Shown here in pieces: positions 42,382 through 51,492 of a DNA stretch of 64,000 nt; the first letter of the stretch is position 1; every line of letters begins with the position of its first letter. The stretch lies in contig OY970371.1 in the NCBI GenBank assembly GCA_963718695.1, forward strand, positions 1,054,001 to 1,118,000, in the 5' to 3' direction. Both the position numbers and the translations under genes were made by a program. The notes below the pieces were generated by a model. It did not search any database. It was not told the DNA's origin and was given only the letters and a program-made list of their open reading frames with translations. The stretch is from Manganitrophus sp963718695 (GTDB lineage Bacteria; Nitrospirota; Nitrospiria; SBBL01; Manganitrophaceae).

Positions 42382-43629
42382 ATGAGAATTCAACGGACGA
42401 TTCCACCGACTGCAACCTTGATCTCTTTTGGCGATTTGTTGCGCGGTCTTTCGGGGATCTTCCTCCGGGAGAGGGAGATCAAGAAGTTTGAGTCGGAGAT
42501 GAAGGCAAGCCTTGGGGTGAAGCATCTCTTTTTCGTCTCTTCCGGGAAGGCGGCCTTAAATCTCATCCTCACCGCTCTGAAATCGGTATCGAACCGGCGG
42601 CAGGTTGTGATCCCGGCCTACACCTGTTTTTCCGTTCCCTCTGCAATTAAAAAGGCCGGCTTGGAGACAAAACTGTGCGACATCGATCTTTCCACCTTCC
42701 ACCTCGATAATCGGCAGCTTGAAAAAATTATCACCGAGGAGACCCTTTGTGTCGTGCCGAATCACCTCTTCGGTATCCCCGAGGAAATGGATCGCATCAA
42801 TCAACTCTGCAAGAAAAAAGGGGTCTATGTCGTAGAAGATGTGGCGCAGGCAATGGGAGGGAATTATCGAGGCAAACCACTGGGGACGCTGGGAGATGTC
42901 GGTTTCTTCAGCCTGGGACGGGGTAAGAATATTACCTGCGGATCCGGGGGGATTATCGTCACGAATTCAAGCTCGATCGCAGAGGCCCTCTCTCCGATTT
43001 ACTCGGGTCTTCCCGTTCCGAGTACGAGAGAAACGTTTAGTGAATATGTCCAGCTTTTATTCATGGCTTTTTTTATTCGTCCCGCTCTCTATTGGTTTCC
43101 GGCTGGCCTGCCGTTCCTCAACCTGGGACAAACGTTATACTATGAGAACTTTTCCGTGAAGAGACTCTCGGCTGTCAAAGTCAGTCTATTGAGAAATTGG
43201 AGAACGCGCCTGGAGCAATCCAATCGGTTGCGTATGGAGGCGGCCGCCCATTTCATTCAGCGCTTGCGTTTAAATTCATTCGGAGAGGATCCGCTTCCCT
43301 ATTTGCGTTTGCCGGTTCTGATGCAGAGTCGCGAGCAAAAAGAGCGCCTCTGTATTGAATCCCGGAAGAAAGGGCTGGGAGTCAGCCCGATGTACCCCTC
43401 CGCCATCCATGAGGTCGCCGAAATCGGGACGGATTTTAAAGGAGAGATCTTTCCCTCTGCGATGAGAGCGGCGGAAAGGCTTGTCACGCTTCCGACACAT
43501 CCTCTCCTCTCTGAGCAAGACAAGAAAAAGATATGCGAGCTTTTCGAATCAAATCTGAGCTCTTCCATCATCGATGACACTGAATTAAATGAACACGCAT
43601 TTAAAGCGAATTCCCGGTCGATAAAATGA
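42382..43629 (+). CDS. DegT/DnrJ/EryC1/StrS sugar aminotransferase
   Basis: The 415-residue PLP enzyme has SSGKAALNLILTALK (N-terminal substrate/PLP region), IPAYTCFSVPSAIKKAG and VVEDVAQAMGG (Asp of the PLP ring). The Schiff-base Lys is in SLGRGKNITCGSGG (Lys182). It converts a keto-sugar nucleotide to an amino sugar. The C-terminal half is atypical for the family, so the exact sugar is unclear. It overlaps the following gene by ATGA. Confidence 0.85.
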   Translation: MRIQRTIPPTATLISFGDLLRGLSGIFLREREIKKFESEMKASLGVKHLFFVSSGKAALNLILTALKSVSNRRQVVIPAYTCFSVPSAIKKAGLETKLCDIDLSTFHLDNRQLEKIITEETLCVVPNHLFGIPEEMDRINQLCKKKGVYVVEDVAQAMGGNYRGKPLGTLGDVGFFSLGRGKNITCGSGGIIVTNSSSIAEALSPIYSGLPVPSTRETFSEYVQLLFMAFFIRPALYWFPAGLPFLNLGQTLYYENFSVKRLSAVKVSLLRNWRTRLEQSNRLRMEAAAHFIQRLRLNSFGEDPLPYLRLPVLMQSREQKERLCIESRKKGLGVSPMYPSAIHEVAEIGTDFKGEIFPSAMRAAERLVTLPTHPLLSEQDKKKICELFESNLSSSIIDDTELNEHAFKANSRSIK

Positions 43630-44612
43630 GTAAGGAGCGCCGATTCGAAAATATAAAGCTCATTATCACGATCGATACCGAAGAGGATAATTGGGATTGT
43701 TATGATCCCGACACTTATACCGTTGGAAATATCGAGCGCATTCCCGGCCTGCAGCAGATATTCGACGATTTCGATGCGAAGCCGACCTATCTCATTACCT
43801 ATCCCGTTGCAATTAGCCATCGGGCTGTTTCGATTCTAAAGCCGATCTATCAGGAAAATCGGTGTGACATCGGCGCCCACTGTCACGCTTGGAATACCCC
43901 CCCCTTCGAAAACGGAAACCGGCGGGAGAACAGTATGCTTTCCAATCTCCCTGTCGATCTCCAATTCAAAAAGATCAAAACCCTCCATGAGACAATTCAG
44001 TCCAACTTTGGAATCGACCCCCTCTGCTTCAGAAGCGGGCGATGGGGGTACAGCGCAGACATCGCAGGGCATCTCAAGAAGCTTGGCTACAAGATCGACA
44101 CATCGATTACCCCTTATATCGATTGGAGAGAGAATGAGGGGCCGGACTATACGCATGTTTCTCCTCAACCGTATCGATTCTCCTGTGAGAATATCTTCGA
44201 AGCGGTCGAGCATGGAGAGCTCATCGAGATTCCGGCGACGATCGGATTTCTTCAAAAGAACTTCACCGCCAGCAATTCTCTCTACAATTTGATGAAGATG
44301 AAACCGTTCAACCATCTGAGGCTCATCGGCGTGTGCCATCATCTGAACTTGTTGAATAAGGTATGGCTTTCTCCAGAATTCTCAAACAGCGAAGAGATGA
44401 TCCAGTTGACCTGGAGAATGATGCGCAATGGATACCGGATCATCAACATGGTGTTTCATTCTTCCTCTCTTCAATCTGGGCTCACGCCGTTTGTAAAAAC
44501 GGCCGAGGAAGAGAGACGGTTTTTGCAGAGCATTAAGGATTTTCTGAGCTTCACGCGGGAGAACGGCATTGAATCGATCAAGATGTCGGATGCGGTTTCA
44601 CTGATCGAGTAG
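43626..44612 (+). CDS. Polysaccharide deacetylase-like protein
   Basis: The 328-residue protein has a NodB-like fold with LIITIDTEEDNWDCYD near the N-terminus, IGAHCHAWNTPP (metal His pair near 80), FRSGRWGYS near 137 and a late MVFHSSSL. It resembles the deacetylase class often called WalW-type polysaccharide deacetylases. It is linked by ATGA overlap to the aminotransferase gene, so the two might act on the same amino sugar. The function is inferred from motifs only. Confidence 0.72.
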   Translation: MSKERRFENIKLIITIDTEEDNWDCYDPDTYTVGNIERIPGLQQIFDDFDAKPTYLITYPVAISHRAVSILKPIYQENRCDIGAHCHAWNTPPFENGNRRENSMLSNLPVDLQFKKIKTLHETIQSNFGIDPLCFRSGRWGYSADIAGHLKKLGYKIDTSITPYIDWRENEGPDYTHVSPQPYRFSCENIFEAVEHGELIEIPATIGFLQKNFTASNSLYNLMKMKPFNHLRLIGVCHHLNLLNKVWLSPEFSNSEEMIQLTWRMMRNGYRIINMVFHSSSLQSGLTPFVKTAEEERRFLQSIKDFLSFTRENGIESIKMSDAVSLIE

Positions 44613-44624
44613 GCGGATTGATAA

Positions 44625-45758
44625 ATGTTGCAAGCCCTTTTTTGGTTTTCAATCTTCTTTATTTTTTATGCTTACGCCGGTTATCCCCTGCTCCTTTCGA
44701 TCTTATCGTTTTTCAGAAACAGACCGGTTCGAAAGGGGGATATTGCTCCGACGGTCTCCTTTATTATTACGGCTTATAATGAAGAGAAGCGGATTGAGGA
44801 GAAGATTGAAAACAGCTTGAACCAATGTTACCCTCGTGAGAAAGTAGAGATCATCATCGCGTCGGACTGCTCGACGGATCGAACGGACGAGATCGTGAGG
44901 TCTTATCAACCGCAAGGGGTACGGCTAGTGCGTGCGCCGGAGCGAAAGGGAAAAGAGGCGGCGCAAAAGAGGGCGGTGGAAGCCTCTTCCGGCGAGATTC
45001 TCGTCTTTTCAGATGTCGCGACGATATTATTGCCTAAAGGAATATTAAACATCGTCAGAAACTTCTCCGATCCGACGGTCGGCTGCGTGAGCAGTGTGGA
45101 CCGATTTGTCGATTCGCAGGGAAGGATCAGCGGAGAGGGAATGTACGTTCAATATGAGATGTTCCTCCGAGATCTCGAGACGAAGGCGAATACACTGGTC
45201 GGCCTGAGCGGGTCCTTTTTTGCCGCAAGAAGAGCCGTTTGCCGGAATTGGGCGGTTGATTTGCAAAGCGATTTTAATACATTGCTGAATGCGATTCGGT
45301 CCGGATTAAGAGGGGTTTCCGATCGGGAGAGCATCGGTGTTTATCAGAACATCCTGGACGAAAAAAGGGAGTTTGATCGGAAAGTGAGGACCGTCCTGAG
45401 GGGAATTTCGGTTTTCATGGCGAGCCGCTCATTGTTGAATCCGTTTCGTTACGGGCTCTTCTCATGGCAGCTGTTCAGCCATAAGCTTTGTCGGTGGCTT
45501 GTTCCTTTCGCAATGATTTCGGCGTTTCTTGCGAATTTTTTTCTCATGTCACACTCGATGTTTTATCTCGCTCTTTTTGTCATGCAGATTGCTTTTTATG
45601 CGGCCGCTCTTGGAGGTTTAAAGCTAAAGTTGTTTTCAAAAAAGCATCTCTTAAAGGTCCCCTCTTTTTTCGTCCTCGTGAATTTGTCCATTTTGAACGC
45701 GTGGTATCAGTATATTCGAGGTGAGAGAATTGTGGTCTGGAACCCCTCTCAGCGTTGA
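44625..45758 (+). CDS. GT2 membrane glycosyltransferase
   Basis: The 377-residue processive-type GT2 has an N-terminal span (WFSIFFIFYAYAGYPLLLSIL), then VSFIITAYNEEKRIEEKI and SDCSTDRTDEIV. An unusual DxD position reads FSDVATILL, and two or three C-terminal spans follow. The Q/RxxRW-like motif of cellulose-type synthases is not obvious. It starts 12 bases after the preceding deacetylase gene and is followed by another deacetylase gene. Confidence 0.82.
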   Translation: MLQALFWFSIFFIFYAYAGYPLLLSILSFFRNRPVRKGDIAPTVSFIITAYNEEKRIEEKIENSLNQCYPREKVEIIIASDCSTDRTDEIVRSYQPQGVRLVRAPERKGKEAAQKRAVEASSGEILVFSDVATILLPKGILNIVRNFSDPTVGCVSSVDRFVDSQGRISGEGMYVQYEMFLRDLETKANTLVGLSGSFFAARRAVCRNWAVDLQSDFNTLLNAIRSGLRGVSDRESIGVYQNILDEKREFDRKVRTVLRGISVFMASRSLLNPFRYGLFSWQLFSHKLCRWLVPFAMISAFLANFFLMSHSMFYLALFVMQIAFYAAALGGLKLKLFSKKHLLKVPSFFVLVNLSILNAWYQYIRGERIVVWNPSQR

Positions 45759-45767
45759 GAAGGCATC

Positions 45768-46808
45768 ATGATTGTGCAGAAACTAAAATCGATGACGCGT
45801 CAGCTTCTGGCTGCCTCTTATTTCAGCAGCCGGCATTTTTTATCGCGCTTTCAGGGGAAGGTACTCATCCTGACTTACCATCGGGTGCTTTCAGAGAGGC
45901 AGATCCAGAAAAATTGGACTCAGCCTGGAATGTATGTGCGTGAAGATGTATTCGCAAGTCAAATGACTTTTCTAAAGCAATATTTTGATCTCCTGTCGTT
46001 CTCTGAGTTGCTTGCGTTGTGGCGCGAAAAGGAGTGGGATAAGGCAAAGCGGTACTGTGTGGTCACGTTCGACGACGGCTGGTTGGATAATTATCTCTAT
46101 GCTTATCCGATCTTGAAAAAGCATCAGATTCCGGCGACCATCTTTCTTCCCACTTCGTTTATTGGTACGGATCGATGGTTTTGGCCGGATCAGGTCGGCT
46201 CTCTTTTCAGACAATACGATTCTTCCGGCACGACGAAAAAAGGAGAAGTAAGCGTTGTCTTGCGGAGCCGATGGCCGCAGTTGAAGTTTACGGAAGAGGG
46301 AATTGGATCCGACAAAATAGATGATGTCATCGAGGCCCTTAAAAAACTTCCTCATGAGGAGATCGAACTATTTCTCGAGACGTTCAGTAAGGAGATGGCG
46401 ATCGAGTTGCCTCGGCAACGGGTGTTGCTCAACTGGGAGGAGGTTGAAGAGATGTCTCGACTCGGTATTTCTTTCGGATCCCATTCCGTCACCCATCGAA
46501 TTCTAACGGGCCTTCCGCCGAAGGAGGTTCGATACGAAATCGAGCATTCATTTCAGACACTGTCTGATAAGAACGTAAATCCGGTTCCGGTGTTTTGTTA
46601 TCCGAACGGAAATTGCAATCGGGAAATAATAGACCAGGTGAAAGCGTCCGGCTATCAAGCGGCAGCAGGCGTTCAGTTCGGTTTTGAGGGACCCTCTCCG
46701 GCGAACCTTTTCGAGCTTCGAAGAGTCAATATCCATAACGACATTACCGCGACACCGGCCTTATTTGCCTGGCATATTTCAGGGTTTCAGCATGCCCTTT
46801 ACCTCTAA
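45768..46808 (+). CDS. NodB-type polysaccharide deacetylase
   Basis: The 346-residue deacetylase has LTYHRVLSE near the start, the catalytic VVTFDDGWLDNYLYAYPILK (TFDDG near 101), ISFGSHSVTHRILTGL (metal HxxxH near 240) and VPVFCYPNGN near 275. It is the most canonical of the four deacetylase-like proteins and would remove N-acetyl groups from the growing or released polymer. A basic N-terminus without a clear signal peptide leaves its location open. The next gene overlaps its end by 17 bases. Confidence 0.88.
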   Translation: MIVQKLKSMTRQLLAASYFSSRHFLSRFQGKVLILTYHRVLSERQIQKNWTQPGMYVREDVFASQMTFLKQYFDLLSFSELLALWREKEWDKAKRYCVVTFDDGWLDNYLYAYPILKKHQIPATIFLPTSFIGTDRWFWPDQVGSLFRQYDSSGTTKKGEVSVVLRSRWPQLKFTEEGIGSDKIDDVIEALKKLPHEEIELFLETFSKEMAIELPRQRVLLNWEEVEEMSRLGISFGSHSVTHRILTGLPPKEVRYEIEHSFQTLSDKNVNPVPVFCYPNGNCNREIIDQVKASGYQAAAGVQFGFEGPSPANLFELRRVNIHNDITATPALFAWHISGFQHALYL

Positions 46809-47943
46809 AGAGCCCGGCAAGAAGATGAGGGTGCTTCACCTCTTTTCCGGAGACCTCTGGGCCGGAGCGGAGGTGATGATCCTCAATCTTCTTACTGAAC
46901 TGAAGAAAGATCCGGGCGTGGAGATCTTCGCGCTCTCCTTGAACGAAGGGATTCTAACAGAGAGGCTCCGCAAGGTGGGGATCGAAACCGACGTGATTCC
47001 TGAAGCCGATCACCCCCTTCCAAAAATCTGGTTGAAGGCGGTTCGCCTTTACAAGGGGAGGGGGATCGCATTGATCCATTCTCATCGATACAAAGAGAAT
47101 ATTTTAGCGCTCCTTTTGACAAAAAATATCGGGGCGAATCGGTTGGTCAGCACGCTCCACGGCTTATCCGAGACGCCGACGATGGCCGGAATGCGAGAAG
47201 TGAGCAGTGACCTGAAAACAAGCGTCGATTACTTTTTATTAAAACGATTTTTCAGCCGTGCTGTTGCGGTCTCGGAGGAGATGAAGAACGTCTTGGTCGG
47301 AAAATATAGTTTTGGTCCGAAGCGAATCAACGTCATCCACAACGGCATTCCGATTCCTTCGCCCGGGTTTCCTTCGGTTCCACCGGTGGGGGCCCCGATT
47401 CACGTCGGAACGGTCGGCCGGATGGTGGCGGTGAAAGATTACGCGCTTTTTCTCGACGTGGCGGCGGAGTTAAGGAGAGAGGCTTCAAATGTTCGATTTA
47501 GTATTTTGGGGGAAGGCCCGCTGAAAGAGCAACTGATTCAAAAAGCGCGTGATCTGAAAATAGATGACGCGGTCGCGTTTTTATCCCCCCGCTCTGATCC
47601 ATTTCCCTTTTACCGGTCGCTCGATATCTTTGTGAATACCTCGCTTCATGAGGGAATTCCGCTCAGCATCTTGGAGGCAATGGCCTGTCAGAAGCCGATT
47701 GTGGCTCCCAAGGTCGGCGGCATTCCGGAGATTGTAGAACAGGGTAGAAACGGCTTTCTGGTCGAGGGCCGTGAGACGAAAGCGTTCGTACAGCCGCTTT
47801 TGATGTTGATTCAGGACCGATCTTTGAGAGAACGGATGGGGGAGTCTGGGGCAAAAAGAATTCAGGCCGGCTTTAGCAGTTCAATGATGGCTGAAGAATA
47901 CCAAAAGATCTATCGGCAGTTGATCCAGAAGGCCGGCAAATGA
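46792..47943 (+). CDS. Glycosyltransferase family 4
   Basis: The GT-B enzyme of about 383 residues has LHLFSGDLWAGAEVMILNLL at the N-terminus, a donor domain with GTVGRMVAVKDYALFLDVAAE, and the EX7E motif in SLHEGIPLSILEAMACQKP. The long frame could begin at 46684, but that would overlap the deacetylase gene by 125 bases. ATG 46792, or ATG 46825 right before MRVLHLF, is more likely. Confidence 0.88.
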   Translation: MPFTSKEPGKKMRVLHLFSGDLWAGAEVMILNLLTELKKDPGVEIFALSLNEGILTERLRKVGIETDVIPEADHPLPKIWLKAVRLYKGRGIALIHSHRYKENILALLLTKNIGANRLVSTLHGLSETPTMAGMREVSSDLKTSVDYFLLKRFFSRAVAVSEEMKNVLVGKYSFGPKRINVIHNGIPIPSPGFPSVPPVGAPIHVGTVGRMVAVKDYALFLDVAAELRREASNVRFSILGEGPLKEQLIQKARDLKIDDAVAFLSPRSDPFPFYRSLDIFVNTSLHEGIPLSILEAMACQKPIVAPKVGGIPEIVEQGRNGFLVEGRETKAFVQPLLMLIQDRSLRERMGESGAKRIQAGFSSSMMAEEYQKIYRQLIQKAGK

Positions 47944-47984
47944 GGCAGATAAAACCGAATCTAATTCGGTTCTCGGAAGGCTAA

Positions 47985-49181
47985 ATGAAGAAAGTCTCAA
48001 GTTTGGAAAAGGTATTAATCTTAGATGCCAATCAAAGGAGTGCACTGGCTGCCACGCGGTCTTTAGGGCGGCGGGGGATTCCTGTGGCCGTCGCGGATGA
48101 ACAGAATGAGACCCTTGCCGGTTCTTCGAAGTATTGTCGGGAGAGAATGATCTATCCGTCTCCGTCTTCCAAGCAGGAGGAATTCTTAGAAACAATAAGA
48201 AGGGAAGCGTTGAAGCGCGGAGTCAAAGTTATCTTTCCGATGACCGAGATCACGACGCATCTTCTCTTAAAAAACCGGGATGCATTCTCGGGGATTCAGA
48301 TTCCGTTTGCTCCTTTTGAAACCTTTGAGCGATTGAGCAATAAATGGGAGTTGTACCAGCTTGCCAATCAGCTCGGGCTGCGTGCGCCCAGAACCTATTA
48401 TGTAAAATCGCAAGGTGATCTCAATGTTGCGATTCAAGATCTCAAATTTCCGATTGTTATAAAGCCGTATCGTTCCCGACTTCCGTCGAATGGAAAATGG
48501 CTCAACGCTGCCGTTCGATATGCATCCTCCGTTCAGGAGACCCATCAGGTTCTGGCGACTTCCGGGGAATTTAGGGACCATCCTTTCTTAATCCAAGAGT
48601 ATGTCGAAGGGAGAGGGCAAGGGATTTTTGCTTTATATGATCTCGGAAAGCCGATTCTCTTCTTTGCTCATAAACGGTTGAGGGAAAAACCTCCTTCAGG
48701 AGGAGTGAGTGTTTTATGCGAAAGTGTAAGGGTTGATCCTCTCCTTCAGGAGATCGGTCGGAAAATCCTTGACCATGTCGCTTGGCACGGCGTGGCCATG
48801 GTCGAATTTAAGGTCTCTCCGTCAGGTCTCCCTTACCTCATCGAAATTAATGCACGTTTCTGGGGATCTCTCCAACTGGCAATTGACGCGGGAGTCGATT
48901 TCCCCTGGCTCCTCTATCGTATGGCCCTGGGGATAAAAATAGAAGAGGTTAAAGACTACAAAGTCGGCGTAAGAAGCCGCTGGTTATTAGGAGACTTGGA
49001 TAATCTCTATCTGAAGTTAAAAGGGTTAGACAGTCATCCTCTGACCTCCTCTGAGAAGTACGGCGCACTTCTTCGTTTTTTAAATTTCTTCGAGGCCAAC
49101 ACCCGCCACGAAGTAAATCGTTGGGAAGATTTGAGACCATTTCTCTTTGAATTAAGAGAATATTTTAAGTTCCAGAATTAA
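47985..49181 (+). CDS. ATP-grasp domain protein
   Basis: The 398-residue protein is of the carbamoyl-phosphate-synthase-like ATP-grasp group. It has an N-terminal nucleotide-binding-like KVLILDANQRSALAATRSLG, a lysine in FPIVIKPYRS (ATP phosphate contact), FLIQEYVEGRGQG, and the metal Glu-Asn in YLIEINARFWGSL near residue 290. ATP-grasp enzymes join a carboxylate to an amine via an acylphosphate, so it may amidate or peptide-modify a uronic acid or similar. The PHP gene follows 40 bases later. Confidence 0.85.
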   Translation: MKKVSSLEKVLILDANQRSALAATRSLGRRGIPVAVADEQNETLAGSSKYCRERMIYPSPSSKQEEFLETIRREALKRGVKVIFPMTEITTHLLLKNRDAFSGIQIPFAPFETFERLSNKWELYQLANQLGLRAPRTYYVKSQGDLNVAIQDLKFPIVIKPYRSRLPSNGKWLNAAVRYASSVQETHQVLATSGEFRDHPFLIQEYVEGRGQGIFALYDLGKPILFFAHKRLREKPPSGGVSVLCESVRVDPLLQEIGRKILDHVAWHGVAMVEFKVSPSGLPYLIEINARFWGSLQLAIDAGVDFPWLLYRMALGIKIEEVKDYKVGVRSRWLLGDLDNLYLKLKGLDSHPLTSSEKYGALLRFLNFFEANTRHEVNRWEDLRPFLFELREYFKFQN

Positions 49182-49221
49182 TTGGTGCCGACAGAATCTC
49201 GTTTATCAATTGGGATGAAAC

Positions 49222-49971
49222 ATGTTTTTTAAAGGCATAATCCACGTACATTCAAACTATTCTTATGACGGCCAACATTCTCTGGCTGAGATTGCACGAC
49301 ACGGGAAAGAACGTGGATATCAATTCATCGGGATGAGCGAGCATTCGGACACGTTGGATCAAGAGAGGGTGGCGGAATATGTCGAAGAGTGCAAAAAGGT
49401 CTCCGGTCCTGATCTTCTGGTGATCCCGGGTATCGAATTTACGTGTGAGAATAATCTTCATCTGGTCGGCTTGGGTGTCCGGCGTTACCTCGATGCGAAA
49501 GATCCGATCAAGGTGGCGCATTTTATCCGGGAGCAGAATAAGGTTTCCTTTATTGCCCATCCGGTTCGTTATCGGTATCAGCTTCCTCCTCATTTGGCCG
49601 AAGTGGTGGATGGAATCGAGGTGTGGAATGCCGGTTATGACAGCCGGTTTGTTCCAAATGACGTTTCATTGAAACTTCTAAAGGAGATACGGAGAAACAA
49701 TCGATCCATTCTTGCTTTCGGGGGACAGGACCTGCATCGGCTCACGAATCATTGGTATGTGGAAATGACGGTTTCGTGTAAGGAATTAACGGAAGAGGCG
49801 ATCCTGCAAGCCTTTCGAAATGGGAATGCGACGCTCTCCAATCCTTGTTTCAGGATTAATTCAAAGAACGAGACAGGCTGGTTGAAGCGGACCCAGATTG
49901 GTGCCGTGCGGAAGACCTATTGGTTCATGAGGGGAATTCGCGATTACCTGGAAAGTAAGATAGGGAAGTGA
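49222..49971 (+). CDS. PHP domain metal-dependent phosphoesterase
   Basis: The 249-residue PHP-fold protein has HVHSNYSYDGQHS (first metal motif near 9), MSEHSDT (third), PGIEFTCENNLHLVG, FIAHPVRYR and the late GGQDLHRL. These match all the usual PHP metal ligands. The family includes histidinol phosphatases and exonuclease-type phosphoesterases; in EPS loci, PHP proteins may act on phosphosugars or as tyrosine phosphatases. The latter possibility is interesting because a tyrosine autokinase is encoded here, although the Wzb/CpsB resemblance is weak. Confidence 0.82.
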   Translation: MFFKGIIHVHSNYSYDGQHSLAEIARHGKERGYQFIGMSEHSDTLDQERVAEYVEECKKVSGPDLLVIPGIEFTCENNLHLVGLGVRRYLDAKDPIKVAHFIREQNKVSFIAHPVRYRYQLPPHLAEVVDGIEVWNAGYDSRFVPNDVSLKLLKEIRRNNRSILAFGGQDLHRLTNHWYVEMTVSCKELTEEAILQAFRNGNATLSNPCFRINSKNETGWLKRTQIGAVRKTYWFMRGIRDYLESKIGK

Positions 49972-50005
49972 TCGGCTTAAGAGTGGAAGGATCGTTTTAG
50001 GCAGG

Positions 50006-51490
50006 ATGAGAGACCAAATTAATAAACTAAGCAAACACACAATGATTTACGGTGTGGGTGTAATCATCGATAAGGCTGTCAGCTTTATCATGCTACCGAT
50101 CTATACACGGTATCTTACTCCCGCAGACTATGGTGTCTTGGAACTTTTATCGATGACGATCGATCTGATTTCTATGATCGCGGGCCTTGGGCTGACTGCA
50201 ACCATTTTTAAATATTATAACGAATACGACCGCAAAGAAGAGAAGGACCAGGTCATCAGCACGGCAGCTTTGATCATGATTGTCATCTCACTTGTGACCG
50301 CGATATTCGGATTGGCATTTTCTGTAAAGCTGTCGCACCTTATTTTTGGTCAAGCGGAGCACAGCCTTTATCTGCGTCTTTTCTTTGTTATCTATTTTCT
50401 ACAATCGGGTGTGGTTACGGTTCCGACCATGTTCCTCCGGGCCATGCAGGATTCGAAACTCTTTGTAATGATTAATTTTATAAAATTATTATTCCAGGTC
50501 TGTTTCAATATCTATTTTGTGATTTTTCTGAAAAAAGGAATCCTGGGAATTCTCCTCGGTAATTTACTGGCGGGCCTCGTTATTGGTCTTTATCTTTCCG
50601 TATACATGTTCCGCCGGGTGAGATTTCGATTTTCTTTTCCCACAGGTAAACAAATGGTCAGATTTGGCTACCCATTTATTTTTGTCTCTTTAAGCAGTTT
50701 TGTTTTGGTTTTTTCGGATCGTTATTTTTTGAATGCCTTTGTCTCTCTTGATGATGTTGGAATTTATTCTCTGGCATATAAATTTTCATTTTTGACAGGA
50801 TTTCTCGTTGTTGTCCCTTTTGAACAGATTTGGGAGGCCCAACGCTTCGAGATCGCCAAGCAGCAGAATGCGTTGGCTATTTTCAAGAAGGTCTTTTCAT
50901 ATTTTAATATCGCATTAATTTCCGTGTCATTGCTAATTTCTCTTTTTGTAAAAGATGTCCTCACAATGATGGCTGATCCTTCTTTCCATGTTGCATATAA
51001 AATCGTTCCAATCGTTGTTACAGCATATATTATTCAGGCATGGACTTTTCACTGTAATCTAGGGATCTATATTGGGAATCAGAGTAAATATTTGGCAGTT
51101 GGATCTATTCTTGCCGCGGTCGGGGTAACTGTATTTAATGCTATTCTGATTCCGCTATATGGAGTGTATGGGGCGGCATCTGCTGCGGTAGGTGCTTTCC
51201 TTTTGCGTTTTCTACTCATCTATACCTATTCACAGAAATACTACCGTATTGATTATGGATGGACGCGGCAGGTCTCGTTATATGTATGTGCAGTCGCAAT
51301 TTACCTGGTGAGTCGCTTTCTGGCGCTTCCATACCTTTTCTTCTCAATATGCATCAATTTCGGTCTTGTTCTTCTTTTTGGAGCGATTGTCTATCAATTC
51401 TTTTTGGATGAGGAGGAGAAGACTCTTGTCCGGCGAATTCTGAAGAAACCATTCCGGACGGCGGCTGTTTTGCCGAAATTGAAGACCTAA
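50006..51490 (+). CDS. Second polysaccharide flippase (Wzx-like)
   Basis: The 494-residue membrane protein has about 14 spans and an N-terminal flippase signature (LSKHTMIYGVGVIIDKAVSF, then FIMLPIYTRYLTPADYGVLEL). The C-terminal tail is basic. It belongs to the same broad family as the flippase at 30.3 kb but is not closely similar by eye. From this gene onward base composition shifts to more A+T. It is followed 2 bases later by the O-antigen-ligase-like gene, a classic Wzx-Wzy pairing. Confidence 0.9.
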   Translation: MRDQINKLSKHTMIYGVGVIIDKAVSFIMLPIYTRYLTPADYGVLELLSMTIDLISMIAGLGLTATIFKYYNEYDRKEEKDQVISTAALIMIVISLVTAIFGLAFSVKLSHLIFGQAEHSLYLRLFFVIYFLQSGVVTVPTMFLRAMQDSKLFVMINFIKLLFQVCFNIYFVIFLKKGILGILLGNLLAGLVIGLYLSVYMFRRVRFRFSFPTGKQMVRFGYPFIFVSLSSFVLVFSDRYFLNAFVSLDDVGIYSLAYKFSFLTGFLVVVPFEQIWEAQRFEIAKQQNALAIFKKVFSYFNIALISVSLLISLFVKDVLTMMADPSFHVAYKIVPIVVTAYIIQAWTFHCNLGIYIGNQSKYLAVGSILAAVGVTVFNAILIPLYGVYGAASAAVGAFLLRFLLIYTYSQKYYRIDYGWTRQVSLYVCAVAIYLVSRFLALPYLFFSICINFGLVLLFGAIVYQFFLDEEEKTLVRRILKKPFRTAAVLPKLKT

Positions 51491-51492
51491 AT

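Noticed and set aside
46684..46791. Longer N-terminus of the GT4 gene at 46.8 kb
   Set aside because: It would overlap the deacetylase gene by 125 bases; residues before 46792 do not look like GT4.
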